A stretch of DNA of 64,000 nucleotides from positions 620,001 to 684,000 of the forward strand of contig CAUWAG010000003.1 in the NCBI GenBank assembly GCA_963556695.1, read 5' to 3'. Source of the stretch: Anthostomella pinea (Eukaryota > Ascomycota > Sordariomycetes > Xylariales > Xylariaceae). Shown piece by piece: positions 12,878-24,372 of the stretch. Each line of letters opens with the position of its first letter. The stretch's first letter is position 1. The position numbers and the translations under genes are program-made. A model generated the notes under the pieces. It made no database searches. It saw only the letters and a program-made list of their open reading frames with translations, and was not told the DNA's origin.

Positions 12878-13035
12878 CTAGCATCCTCCTATTGGGCCAG
12901 AACCCTGCTTGGAGCCGAGCTGATCTTACGTTACCCCTCTTTCAGCCGCCAGTAACATTCTGTCACATCGCTACATCCATCATGGTCATGGTACGCTGAC
13001 GAGGATTAGCTATCAAGACCCCCTTTCACCGAAGA
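12878..13035. promoter_or_regulatory. Short shared upstream region of two divergent genes
   Basis: Only 158 bp separate the start of the C2H2 pseudogene (minus) from the ATG of the DUF7580 gene (plus). If both starts are right, the two were driven from one bidirectional promoter. The plus-strand gene start is an ATG preceded by CCGAAGA. No specific operator could be identified. Confidence 0.4.
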
Positions 13036-14683
13036 ATGTCCGGATTCGAAGTCGTAGGGGTGGTACTGGACGGGATCCCGCTGATAATTGCAGTGCTCGA
13101 GGATTGGAAGAAGGTAGCCGAGATGGGTCGCACATGGCGCGGATACCGAAACGAGTTACAGACCCTCGTCGAAGAACTGGGCACCGAGCAGGACTTATAC
13201 AAGACGACATGCGAAAAGCTCCTCACCGGCATAGTGAGCCAGAAAGAGCTGCATGACATAATGACGAACCCGAAATCGCACCTGTGGAAACAGGATCGAG
13301 TCGAGTCGAAGCTCCGCCAAACGCTGTGGTATTCATATGACAGCTTCAACAACACCGTGAGAGACATGAGTCTCGTGGTGGAGGAGTTCAAGTCGCGCCT
13401 CGGTGGTACCACGGACGGAAAGGTAAATAAACGAGAGGACACCTCACCTGACGGGAGTGGATCGGATGTCATTGCGCTACAAGCTGGCTACCAACAAAGC
13501 CGCCTATCAAGCCTTGATCAAGCGCTTCAAAGATAAGAACACTGCCTTAATGAATCTCACTCGCCAAAATCTGGAACTAGAGCCCAGCAGGCGCACGAAT
13601 TGGCAGATGGAGTTGTTGAATCTGTCACGGACATGGGCGAGGAAGCTCTTTGAAGTCCTTTCCTTCGGCTTTTCGTGCCGGTGCCGGTGTCACCATACGA
13701 TGAATTTGAAGCTAGACTGCCGGACCCCTGAGTCATCTCGCCCTGGCGATGACTATGTCGAGAGTCTAAAGTTTCGGTTGGCCTTATTCAATACCAATCC
13801 TCCTTCCCGTGGAAATGGGTGGATCTGGGATGAGGTTGTTGTGTGTATTGCCAGCAAAACTTCTACTGTCGTTCCTGACAAGACGCAGGATGTCAAACAT
13901 CCAAAGTTACAGAAGCGGCAGAAGTTAAAGAAGAAGGTGAGATTTGCAGGCGCCTCAGCTGTTCTTGCGAGCATATTCGCACCCGCTCCCGGAAGTCCTG
14001 CAGCAGACACTACTACGTCAGTGACCCACGACCTCTGTTCCATCATCACGCAAAACCAGAACAAGCTGCCCGCCTGCAAGTCCTATGGCCATCTTGTAGA
14101 CTCTAACACCTCTTCGAGTGATAGCTTTGAGGTGTCCCCGGTCGAATTCCAGCCCGGTTGCCGGACATGGACGATGGTATCGCTCCACGAAATACTACAG
14201 GACAAAGGCAACCATTTCCCGAAGCTGACGTTCCGACACAAGACAAAACTGGCCGTTTTGATCGCCTCTAGCATGATGCAACTGCACAAGTCACCCTGGG
14301 TGCCGGGCCATCTCACCAGCCGCGACATCTTGTTCATTCGAGGAGACGATACGATGTACGACGCGACATATACAAGCCGGATGCTTGCACCACGGGGTCA
14401 GGCACTGACGACACCGCATCCTGACACCCCGAACTCGGATATCGAGAGCGCCGACCTGTTTGCTCTGGGTGTATTGCTTTTGGAACTGGCCCTTGCTACA
14501 CCACTAGACGTACTACGCTCTCAGATGCAGCAGCAACAGCAGCAACAGGCGCATCGGTCGGAACGGAAAATAGTACTGGAGCATCTGAACGATGTCGGCG
14601 ACGAGTTTGGGCCGAACTATGCGGCAATCGTGAGAAAATGTGTCAACTGCTTGTTCATTCAGCGTCCAGATCTAGAGAACATG

Positions 14684-14694
14684 GACTTTCGGCG
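14684..14694 (+). repeat. Left target-site duplication of LINE copy 1
   Basis: GACTTTCGGCG here is repeated at 20301-20311 directly after the CAAA-type tail. The match extends to 16 bp (14679-14694 and 20296-20311) with one G/A difference if the preceding ACAT is counted. Deleting the element plus one copy rejoins the DUF7580 reading frame exactly. Confidence 0.92.
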
Positions 14695-14830
14695 CAACCA
14701 AACAAAAATAACTATTTTTCTTGGCGCCCCGCTGTTAGGGCGCAACCTCGATATCTGTACCAAAGTAGGCACTTCTCTCAGTAACTGACTATCTTTGCCA
14801 AGACACAAGAGAATTTTTCTCACAAGCCGG

Positions 14831-16408
14831 ATGGCACCCTTCCACGACGGGCCCCCAAACACGCCCGTGGCCGTCCCAAAGACGACCACTGGCGGCATGC
14901 TCAAATCCCCGGCCCCCAGAAAGACATACGGCCCGGCAACTCCGAACAGGCTCTGCCAGGCGCTGCTTGACGACATTAGCAGCAGTCCGTCACAGGTCTC
15001 TGAGGCTGACTTCACCGTTATTTCCCTTCTGAAAATAAAATCCTGAAATATTAATGACAACAGCACCACTGGAATAAAACGACCTCAATTGAACAAAATC
15101 TCTATAGACCAAGCCATTATATGCAATACAGGGAATAAAGCCTCCTCTTTAGAGTGCCAGAACCAAGTTGCCAAAATACTGGCTAAAGACAAGTACCTTT
15201 ATGTAGCCAGGATAACAATGTTTTAGGAGTGTATTACAATAATTAATAAGACACTTGAGAAAGCTGGAACCGAACTATACTCTTATGCCAAGGAGTTCAG
15301 TGCTTTCTTCTCTAAATGCCTGAACGAGTGGCTGGAAACCCGAGATCCGCCTAAAAGGAAGACCATTCCTGGGGGGATAGGAATGGTGAAGCCCACCATG
15401 ACCTTCACCCAAGCTGTCTCCTCTAGCCAATGACAGCATCTACAGACAGTCAACACTACTATGAGGAAAACACAGCCTAGCGCCCTCATCACTACTAACC
15501 AACTAAAAAAGAAGCAGGATAATCTCCAGGTCTTTGTTCATATGGATAATAGCCATTTAGAGCCTTACGGAATAAAGTCTACACTGAATAGAAGACTTAA
15601 GCTCCACCCTTAAGAGCTTAGAGAAGTGGCCCGGTGCCCCTCCGGATTTACCTTACACTCAAGGGACAAGCCAACTCAGGCTAAGCTCTTGGCCTTCCAA
15701 GAAGAAATCACTGATATTCCCAAAGCAGAAAAGATTAAGACCCACACGGTCTGGCATCACTACAAGGTCAATAAATGCTCAAGAAAGGTCATCAATACGG
15801 AAGGGTTAATAATCGACATTACCAACATTATTGTTGCTAAAGAAATTAAAGCCCAAACAGGTGACAGACCTTTAAGGTGCATACTCTCAAGGAACACAGT
15901 TGATTCTGATCTAGAGACTACATGGGTGATCTCTCTGTCCCGTGCAGCAAAGAAACTATTCACGCTTTTTGCTCACTTAATGACCTCAAGGCACATTTAA
16001 TACTCCCCCAAGGTTCACCAGTGTGCGAGCTGCTTCAGATACTATGATAGGAACTATTGATGTCAAAAGCAAGTATGTGTACTTTGCGCCAATGCAGTAC
16101 ACCAGAAGGAGTGCGAAAAACCAATCCCAAAGTGTGTCAACTACAAAGGACCTCATGCTGCCAACTTCGACAAATGCCCTGCACGCCCCAAGGTTGTGAA
16201 AGGTATCATCCATAAGCACACATGGGAACCAATCCAGGAAATCAGGCTGGCCAGAAAAAGAGCCAGATCCAGGGCCTTCAATAAAACAGGCAGAAACCAA
16301 GCTGGGTCAACACCTAACAATAATAACAAAGACACCACAATGCAAATTGACACAACAGATACAGCTTATCCTAAGGATGCCGACACCATTGTTGTCAGTC
16401 AATGCTAG
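14831..16408 (+). pseudogene. LINE copy 1 ORF1 (gag-like), broken
   Basis: The ATG at 14831 begins MAPFHDGPPNTPVAVPKTTT, the same start as in copy 2. Several in-frame stops follow (for example after LLKIKS near 15046). The C-terminal part carries three Cys/His clusters: CASCFRYYDRNY, CVLCANAVHQKEC and CVNYKGPHAANFDKC. These are gag-type zinc knuckles that would bind element RNA. A TGA after RNY (near 16059) is also present at the same site in copy 2. The product would be an RNA-packaging protein; here it is dead. Confidence 0.8.
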
Positions 16409-16409
16409 G

Positions 16410-19400
16410 TACATCAAACGAAACACATCGACACGGGCATCTAGTCATCCATTCTATAAATACAGCAGGAGGACAAAAGATTGCAGGCCCTATAGAGTTA
16501 GCCATCAAACCTGGCTAACTACAATGGAGAACAAGCAGACATCATTCTGATGCAAGAGCCCTGGGTTGGCATACCACCAGGCAGGAGAATGGGAGTAAAG
16601 ACACACCCTAATTACGATATATACTCCCCAATGGATTCCTGGGATAGCGACAGTACACAACCCAGATCTCTCATCTATATAAGAAAATACCTTTAAATGG
16701 ATCAATTTTGGCCCTATGCTATACGAGACATTACCTGGGTTAAGGTACAAGGCATTACATTTGCCAGTATTTACCGGCCATGTGACAACCCACAGGAAGT
16801 GGATGACATTCTGGAAGTATGGACTCTACCTTTTGGCTGCGTTATAGCTAGAGATTTCAATGCTGGCGATACATCCTGGGACTCGAACAATCCAGGATAT
16901 CATGGTGGTGTTGTACTTGCACAGACTATGGCAGACCACAGACTGGATCTGATTTCTGAACCAGATATCCCAACACATGATGCCGGATATGTGCTAGATC
17001 TGGTGTTCTCAGATGTGCCCATGGCTGAAGCTTCAGTCAATGATGCACTTCAGTGCACCTCAGATCATAAGACATTACGAATTGTCATTCCAATTCAGGG
17101 AGATCTGGACTGAATCCCTAAGGCCAATCATTGGATAGTACCGGACAATAAACTACAAGAGCTGGCAGATAATGTCCAAACCAGAATTCATGAGCTCCCC
17201 CAGCTGGGTGTATCCCCTGGCCAGGTGGATGCCTTTACACAGAGCTTGATCAACATGATCCAAGGCTGTATCAGGACAGTGGGCAAAAAGCCCCGACAAT
17301 CTAGGCCCACTGCTTGGTGGAATGATGACTGCAAAGCAGCTGTTCAGACATACAGGGCCCTTTTTAACAGACTACAAGCCAAGAAAGGCGGAATTCAGCC
17401 CAACAGGACTTTCGCCGCGTGATTCAGAAAGCTAAGAGAGAGTACTGACAGACTCTAATTGATTCAGCGACTGAGCCAAAGGACCTGTACAGAATCGTTT
17501 CTTGACACAAGCTGTCAGCAGGATTGCGTTCTCCTCCAATCATCATAGGAGACCAAATATTTGAGTCACAAGAGAGCAAGGCAAATACACTACGCTCAGC
17601 CATGCTTGAACGAAGTACCTCAGACAACGATATCATCGACCTCTGGTCCGCTCAGATCATACAACCCAAGCCACACATCCCCCTTGAATACTATATTGGA
17701 CTGGAAGAGGCTGAAGGGTGCACTATAGGGACCAAGAGCAATTCCCCGGGAGTAGACACCCTCACAGTACGGATTCTGAAAGCTTGCTGGCCAGTTATTA
17801 GGGAACAGACCAGAGCCCTCTTCCAGACCTGTCTACAGATCAGACACCACCCTAAACCATTCAAAATAGCTGAAATAATGATGATCACAAAACCAGGCAA
17901 GATAGACTACTCCAATCCCTGGGCCTACAGACCAATATTGCTACTGTCATGTCTTGGTAAAGGCCTAGAATGACTCATCGCAAAAAGAATTACCTGGTTT
18001 GCTGTCAAACTTGGAATTCTAGCTCCATAATATCTTAGAGCTTTAGCAAAGCGCTCTGCCACTGACTTAGTAGCTGCATTCATACACGATATTGAGCAGG
18101 CCCTTGACCAAGGCCTCGTTATAATAATAGTCACGTCAGATGTGAAAGGGGCCTTTGATGCTGCCCTAATGGGACGGCTGGTGGTTCGTATGAGAGAACA
18201 GGGCTGGCCGGGCTTTCTCATAAGATGGGTCCAGTCATTCATATCCGAGCGGTCCGCAAGGGTTTGGTTTGAAGGTATCGTGACCAATATTAAAGCTCTC
18301 ACTTATGGGCTACCACAAGGCTCACCAGCCTCTCCAATCCTTTACATGCTATATACAGAACCAATTTGTGCCCGACTTGGTATGAAAAAGAGACGCTTTG
18401 GATATACAGACAACCTAACGACTCTCTGTATTGGAAAGAACCTTAAGAAAATAACTACAGAGGCTTTTAAAAATCTTTATTTGCTCAGTTAATGGGGACA
18501 TAACAACGCTATTGAATTTGACCCTGACAAAACTGAGATCATGCATTTCTTAAAGAAAAAGAACTCAGACAACCCTCTAGTCCGCCACGGGACAATGAAT
18601 AAAATAACAAAGGACTCCATGCGATGGCTAGGTGTTTTCCTAGATAGAAAACTAAACTTTAAAGATCATATTTTCTACTGGGCCAAGAAAGCTAATAAGG
18701 TAGCAAATCACCTTTGAGGACTATGCAACATAGTCAAAAGACTTTCAGTAAAGTCAATCAAGAGGGCTGTGAAAGCTTGTGTTATTCCTATTCTTACACA
18801 CAACCTGGAGGCCTGGTACCCAGGAATCAAGAAAGTTGGGAGTTTAGATAGGACATCAGCATGTCGCATTAAAGGGCTTCTTGGAACAATAAATGCCGTA
18901 CTACGAACAGCGATCAGGGTTATCTTGCCAGTCTGGAAAACATACCCTGGACATATCCTACACTTTAAATCGCAGATTCCCCTAGCAGGAGTTCTTACAG
19001 AGTCAATAAGACGACGTCACGGCCTCTGACTAGGATAAATAGACCAGAGATACCCTCTTGTTGGCAGGCTCCAAATACAAGCTTACAAGAATCCAACAAG
19101 GCTACAAAGGAGCTTCCAGCTAGTCCCTGACTTCCAGAGACCAACACTTACTAGGCCATCATGGAAAAAGCCCTCAATCCGTAAAGACAAAGACAAAAAA
19201 ATAGAGCTCTTCAAGCAATGGCTATAGGAGAGAAACGTGAATACTGACCTTGTCATCTATTCAGATGGATCACAGTTGGACTACCAAGGCACAACCCGCA
19301 CTGGATGGGATTATACCATCAGGAAAGGTGGCACTACACAAGAAGTATACCGGGGAAAGGGCAGACTTCTCTAAGCAGAAGTAATAGATTCTGAAATCTA

Positions 19401-19977
19401 TGGTGCTCTCCAAGGTCTTGCAGCAGTCAGGGCAATTAGATACAGAAAACAGCTATATATCTGCCTGGACAACACGTCAGTGATAGACGGGCTCAATGGG
19501 ACTCCACCCGAGACATTACAAAACATTTTTCTACGATTTCAAGAACTTGCCACAGCACACACTCCTAGAGTGACCGTCAAGTGGATTTCTGGACACAGAG
19601 ATATTGATGGCAATAAAGCTGCCGACACACTAACAAAAGAGGGTGCCATACTAGAAACAGACACGACAAACCTTCATATAATCTCTTGGGTTAAAAGAGA
19701 TCTCAAAAAAAAGGGCAAGAAAGAGTTCAACCAATGGTGGAAAGACCAATCAGAACCTAAATATCAAGAAGTATACTTATATACAATAACTAAAAGAGAC
19801 CTTATATCTTTTAAGAGGAGTACTTTACATAGACTTCTAGCGGCCAGATCTGGACATGGCGACTTTGTCAGATACCACGAACGCTTTGGGCATACAGACT
19901 CGAATGATCACTGCAGCTGTGGTAAGAAAAAAACACCACAATATATTTTCTTTTGTAAGAGGTTGGGGAAAAATTGA
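16410..19977 (+). pseudogene. LINE copy 1 ORF2 (endonuclease, reverse transcriptase, RNase H), broken
   Basis: The AP-endonuclease part shows IARDFNAGDTSWDS and LQCTSDHKTLRIVI near 16850-17090. The reverse transcriptase shows AYRPILLLSCLGKGLE, TSDVKGAFDAALMGRL and GLPQGSPASPILYMLY. The catalytic box reads RFGYTDN instead of YADD, so a catalytic Asp is lost. RNase H follows: VIYSDGSQLD, LDNTSVIDGLNG, WISGHRDIDGNKAADTLTK. A terminal FGHTDSNDHCSCGKK zinc-like motif precedes the stop at 19977. At least six stops or frame breaks interrupt it. Confidence 0.88.
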
Positions 19978-20375
19978 TTGCTGCCTAGATACTCGCCTAG
20001 GACAGCTTATTTACAATACTTAGGGGAGAGGAGCATAAAATGGGCAAAATTCGTGGAGAAGAGCAAATTCTTTCCATTAATCTGCCCTTGATAGATAGCT
20101 GTTCTTGAAGGACCAGATGGATGACCCAAGGTCATACGGCCGCAACAACGGGGATGGGCTCGTGAGCGGGACTGACTGTACCTATTATCTTAATACCTCC
20201 ACAACCCTGTGATGCCGAGGCTCTGGGAGGCGTGGTTTGCACTACTGAGGAGCAATCCCCCACGTTAAATACAAAACAAACAAACAAACAAACAAACATA
20301 GACTTTCGGCGGGAGGTGTACGAGACAGTGATTGGACCTTTGGAGCACAACCTCGGCCATGCCGCTATATGGTAA

Positions 20376-20959
20376 CTATGATATACTGAATCCGTTTGAG
20401 TCTCTGTGCACACTCTCACCGTAACTTCGTGTTATTTCCAATCATTTTTCTCCAACACCACTCATACTCGCCCCAAATCGCCACACATCTTCAGCTACGC
20501 CTGATAGATAGTTTAGCTTCGTGTTTGCATGGCGATGTCACGAGGGGCCCCGGGCTTTCTTGACTGATCTTAGAACAGTACATGTATCGTTGCGGCTTCG
20601 CAGCACCTACTTGCTGGAGCACTGAACCGCACAACTCATGTAAGGCTATCTATTACAAGAAGAGAGCACCATCATAAAGCTACCACGAGAAATCACTTGC
20701 CGATTTACAGCTCGTTCTGTAACAGTCTTGACCGAGCAGTGTCAACCCTCTTCGGAACGGTTCGAGTCGACCAATCCCCCTTGAAATGACAAAGTCGGGG
20801 TATCACCGACTCTAGACCCAGCCCAAGAGGTCTGACATGTACGATCTTCCCGCGCCTTTTTCCAACAGCTCCTTAACGACCCAAATCCCCAGTCCACTCA
20901 ACTTAACAAGCCTCATGACACCCAAAATCCCGAACGTGGTCCCCTCACTTACCTCAACA
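20376..20959. other. Intergenic region
   Basis: This lies downstream of the split DUF7580 gene and before the NACHT relic, so it may contain the 3' untranslated region of the former. No ORF with a recognisable domain and no repeat was seen. Confidence 0.5.
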
Positions 20960-22400
20960 TTGAGGCATGGGTAAGCCCCCTGTTCAAGCCATCAGTCTCG
21001 TCACCTCGTATGCTGTTTTCGAATCCGATGCAAACCCGCCGTGCCCGCCACGTTCGTAGCATAAACGTGCATACAACCCCCGAACCGCCTGCCGGTCGTA
21101 CTCACGCACGGCCTGGTTTCGGGTTCGCGCCGAGCGATAGCAGCAGTTCGACAATGGGCTTCTCAGGGCCCTCTTGCAGGCCGGTTAGCTCCGGCGGCGT
21201 CGTCATGGTCGGCGGCAGAGCGTAATCGACAGCTAACGCCCGCGCTTCCTGCTGATCTGCGGCATCTTCTTTTAGTTTCTTGACGACGTAGAGCATTCAA
21301 CTGTGCCTGGACCGCCGCCGCTAGGGACTTTGTGCTCCGCTATTCCTGAAACTGAGCCTTTGGGAGGCCTTTCCTGTTCGTCCAATGGCAATGGGCTGCC
21401 GAGTATTGCAAAGGGAATACTGCCGAGATCTGCAGCATCGAGGATACTCTCTCTAGTGATCCAAGAAGCTCGGCCTGCATCCTGCCGGAAATTTTCTGTA
21501 TCCGCTCATCTTGGTGCGCTGACGGAATCTATAATCCGAGGGAATTGCTTGAGAATCTGGTAGAGAAGGGTCTGTAGAAGTCCACTCTACGGCTTCTGCG
21601 CCGGGTACCCGAAGTTCCAGAAGAAATGGCTCGCGATAACGAGTTCGTGGGAGCCAGTCCACGAAGCAAGCGCAGACCTCGTCGTCGGGTGGTGTGCCAC
21701 GAATCTCATGAGTGTCGACTTGTCACTACCGGCCTTGTCCTGTACCAGTAGACGCCTTGGCTCGATCTCAGCCATTGAGACAAGTCATGCTCTGCATCGT
21801 CAAGTATCCACCTGAACGTGTTCCCGTGTGTGTTCTTGATGGATATGTACCCGATGCCTGATGCCAGGGAACCGCAAGCTCTGAAGAATCCTCAGTCGTT
21901 TTCGGACACCTTCTACTTCTCGTGACAGAGCGCCAAGATGTGGAACAAGCCGGTCAACTTGAGCCGGCGAATGATTCCGCTCGATCTTTAGCGAGGCCTT
22001 GGACCAGCTGCAATTTGACTTCGCCGAACCTCTTTACTGTGTCTGCCTGAGGGTGGCCAAGCGCCACACCAATGCCCGAGTTCTGCACCCTGAGAATCGT
22101 CAACACACATCCAAACTCCATCGTGATCGAGGAAGACGAGCCGAAAAACTGCAGATGTCAGAAGTACCATGTCCTTACGGAGCTTGTCTAGTTCCCTCTG
22201 CAGCCTTTGAACCCTGTCCTTCTCCTTCTCGGAAAAGCCGAGCTATAAAAAACGCACCGCATTTCCAAGCTGGGAGAACCGAGCCTCGAGGTCACTTACC
22301 CAGAGTAGAACCCTCGGAATTATGCCATGGCACGCTCTTCACGGTCTGCCTCAAGGGTGGAACTTCCACGCTCACAATCTGTCTGTTGGATACAGGGCTT
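20960..22400 (-). pseudogene. NACHT (NLR-type) gene relic with ankyrin-like tail
   Basis: Fragments in all three minus frames keep the order of a fungal NLR. The N-terminal helical piece is DLEARFSQLGNAVRFL, then KDRVQRLQRELDKLRKDM. Next come SLRFPGIRHR and the pre-NACHT block NTFRWILDDAEHDLSQWL. The P-loop reads QDKAGSDKSTLMRFV, where a normal one would be GKAGSGKST, so two glycines are Asp. ELVIASHFFWNFG, then LLQTLLYQILKQFPRII follow. An ankyrin-like VELLLSLGANPK lies near 21110-21160. There are at least two frameshifts (near 21735 and 21600) and TGA/TAG stops at sites where CGA/CAG is expected. The gene is also far shorter than a normal NLR. It would have been a cytosolic NTPase receptor in self/non-self recognition. 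Confidence 0.75.
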
Positions 22401-22823
22401 ATATCATACACATGTTAGAACATCACCATAGGAGGTCCATGGTAACCATGTATAACTAGCGGCAATTGTGAAGTCGCTATACATCCAACGCACACAAGGG
22501 TGCGAGGTTGGTTAGAATATCATATGCGACTGAAAGTTGTCACGAGCATTTACGTCGAGTGCCCACAACCCCTATGCCGATCCAATTTGGCACACTATCA
22601 CAGCTGGGGGCCGGTACCATATCGCGGATTCATATATCGATGTCAATTCTCAAAACACTCGAAATATGTTGAGCCTACTAAACATTATGTACACGGCTCG
22701 AATATCTATCATGCAGCTAAATATGCAGGAGAAATGTAACCCCATTTCCCCATGACGCAATGCTTAAAATCCAACGCCCAAGCCCGATCATTGCAGGCCC
22801 TTATGCCTATGTTACACTATGTT
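22401..22823. other. Intergenic region
   Basis: Moderately AT-rich spacer between the 3' end of the aspartic protease gene and the 5' edge of the NACHT relic. Short ORFs only; nothing recognised. Confidence 0.5.
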
Positions 22824-24372
22824 CTAGAGAGCAAGGAAAAGGCCGCTGCCGACCATCATGAAACCCATGCTAGCGCCAATGACGGCCAGCTTGGACCAGT
22901 CCAGAGGTGATGGCATGGAGGCCGCGCTGTCATCACCACTCCTCGAGCCAGCCGACTGAAAGCCGCCACTGGCGCCATAAGTAGGCGAAGCGAGCGAGCC
23001 GGCCTGCGTGATGGCATCCTGGCTAGGCGCCGCCGTAGCAGAGGGGATCTGAGCGCCCTGGCTTGGGAAGGCAACGACGTTGGAGGTGGTGGCGTTGAAG
23101 TCGGTGGGAGCAATGCCGATCTCGTTGTTCTCCAGGTCGTAGACGACGTAGGCCGATCGGAGGAACGTGTCGCCCAGCAGGAACGGGTCGCTGCTGAAGT
23201 TCTGGATGCCAAACTGGCACGCATCCTGTCCCTTGTAGGGACCGCTCTGGAACTGGATCGGCGAGCCGGTCGTGAGTGGGAGAACGAGCTCGTCCATGGT
23301 GATGTTGATCACGGGGCCGCCGGTTCCTGCAAGTCCGAACGAGAAGTAGCCCTTGGCGTTCTCCAGCTCACAAGGCAGAACCGCCACACCAACCTGAGCA
23401 TTGTAGCTCGCGCCCACTTCTTCCCAGACCTGCTCGGCCAGGTCTTGCGGCAGGTAACTGAAGGTAGTACCGGAATCGAGCACGACAGGGATCGGGAACG
23501 AGCTTGAGGATAGGACATCGGTACCCGAGGACGACGATGCTTCCAGAGATGTCATCGCGACGGTGAATGACGTGAATGCTTTGGATTGTGAGTCCTGGTA
23601 AATCTTGATGCGGGTGAGGTCGCCATGGTATTTGTCGGTGTCGATTCCACCGAAAAGAATGTTGCCCGTGCTTGCGTCCAAATCGTTCAGCCACAGGCTG
23701 TAAGCAACGGATTTAATCAGGCCCTCGTTCCGCATCTGCACGGGTAGGTTGTTGTACACGGATCCAACCGAGCCGGTCGAAGCGACAATGGCCTCGTTAA
23801 GAGCATATCCAACCCCAACCAAGCCGTAGGGAATGGTTGTATCCAGACCGAGACCCATTGTCAAGTTTGTAAGAGTCGAGCCGCCGATTTCGAAGGTTTC
23901 GGTTATGTAGTCGCCTTTCGAATGGCTGCCGTCAACATACGATATGTCGAACTCGCCCGGACCTACGTCCTCCTTTGACGTGGATGCATCTTCGTTATCT
24001 GAGAAGCGAGGCCTTGGTCAGTACGTGACGATGTCCAATGGTGGTGTTGAAGTGCTTACAAGAACCCAAGGTGCAGCCTCCGCCATTGGAGCTCTGTTCA
24101 CAGACGGCGGAGTTACTCGAAGGAACCCAGATATCACTAGACCCGGTATCCAGCTGCAACGTCAACTTCTGGCCGGGTGTCCCGACCTGGCAGGACGCAA
24201 AGTAGCCTCCCCGGTTCTTCTCGTTTGTGATGACCTCCTCGACGCTTCCATCGGCCCGCCTGGTCAGCTTCGGCGCCCCGTTTGCCCTCTTCGCGATGTC
24301 CCACTGCACGACTTGTGCAGAAGCCACGGAGGCTAGCAGCGAGCCTGTCGCGAGAGTGGCGGCGGTCTTCAT
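22824..24372 (-). CDS. Secreted aspartic protease with GPI-type C-terminus (yapsin/OpsB-like)
   Basis: Two exons, 24372-24060 and 23998-22824, 495 aa. The 61-nt intron (GTAAGC donor, TTCTCAG acceptor) joins CTLGS to YNEDASTSK. Residues 1-19 are a signal peptide (MKTAATLATGSLLASVASA). A propeptide with a Lys-Arg/Arg-Arg region follows. The two catalytic motifs are LDTGSSDIW (Asp75) and LDSGTTFSY (Asp279). A typical pepsin-fold third block is FLLGDTFLRSAYVVYDLEN. The tail is Ser/Gly-rich and ends with a hydrophobic stretch (VIGASMGFMMVGSGLFLAL), the pattern of a GPI-anchor signal. The enzyme should act at the plasma membrane or wall on basic-residue sites, as yapsins do (inference from family). 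Start choice is supported by the signal peptide; an upstream in-frame start would bury it. Confidence 0.92.

Larger units (their letters stand above)
14695..20300 (+). mobile_element. Tad-like non-LTR retrotransposon (LINE), copy 1, full length
   Basis: A 5.6-kb element with an 11 to 16-bp target-site duplication and a 3' tail of CAAA repeats (about 20271-20299). It has the Tad1-clade order. First comes an ORF1 with a basic C-terminal zinc-knuckle region. ORF2 follows with AP-endonuclease, reverse transcriptase, RNase H and a terminal Cys/His motif. Multiple stops and small frame breaks make it non-functional. Base composition is near that of genes, so RIP damage is light. A second copy with the same ends lies at 49.7-53.1 kb in the opposite orientation. 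Confidence 0.92.
13036..20375 (+). pseudogene. DUF7580-type gene split by a LINE insertion and a frameshift
   Basis: The 5' part (13036-14694) starts MSGFEVVGVVLDGIPLIIAVLEDW, the usual opening of fungal DUF7580 / HeLo-like-N proteins. It continues through NTALMNLTRQNLELEPSRR to a C-terminal DUF7580-like region with LAVLIASSMMQLHKSPW, ESADLFALGVLLLELALATP and CVNCLFIQRPDLENMDFRR. A 5.6-kb LINE sits after position 14694. The reading frame resumes at 20312 with REVYETVIGPLEHNLGH and ends with TAA at 20373-20375. A second lesion is a frameshift around 13440-13460: no GT-AG intron of usable length restores frame there. A CAG/CAA tract encodes a short poly-Gln. DUF7580 proteins have unknown biochemical function; they resemble degenerate kinases and often have HET/NLR-type genes as neighbours (inference). 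Confidence 0.85.

Noticed and set aside
13420..13460. Possible intron explaining the frame change in the DUF7580 gene
   Set aside because: A GTAAAT donor and a CTGAC branch-like site exist, but no AG in the right phase lies at a usable distance. A frameshift is the simpler reading in an already disrupted gene.
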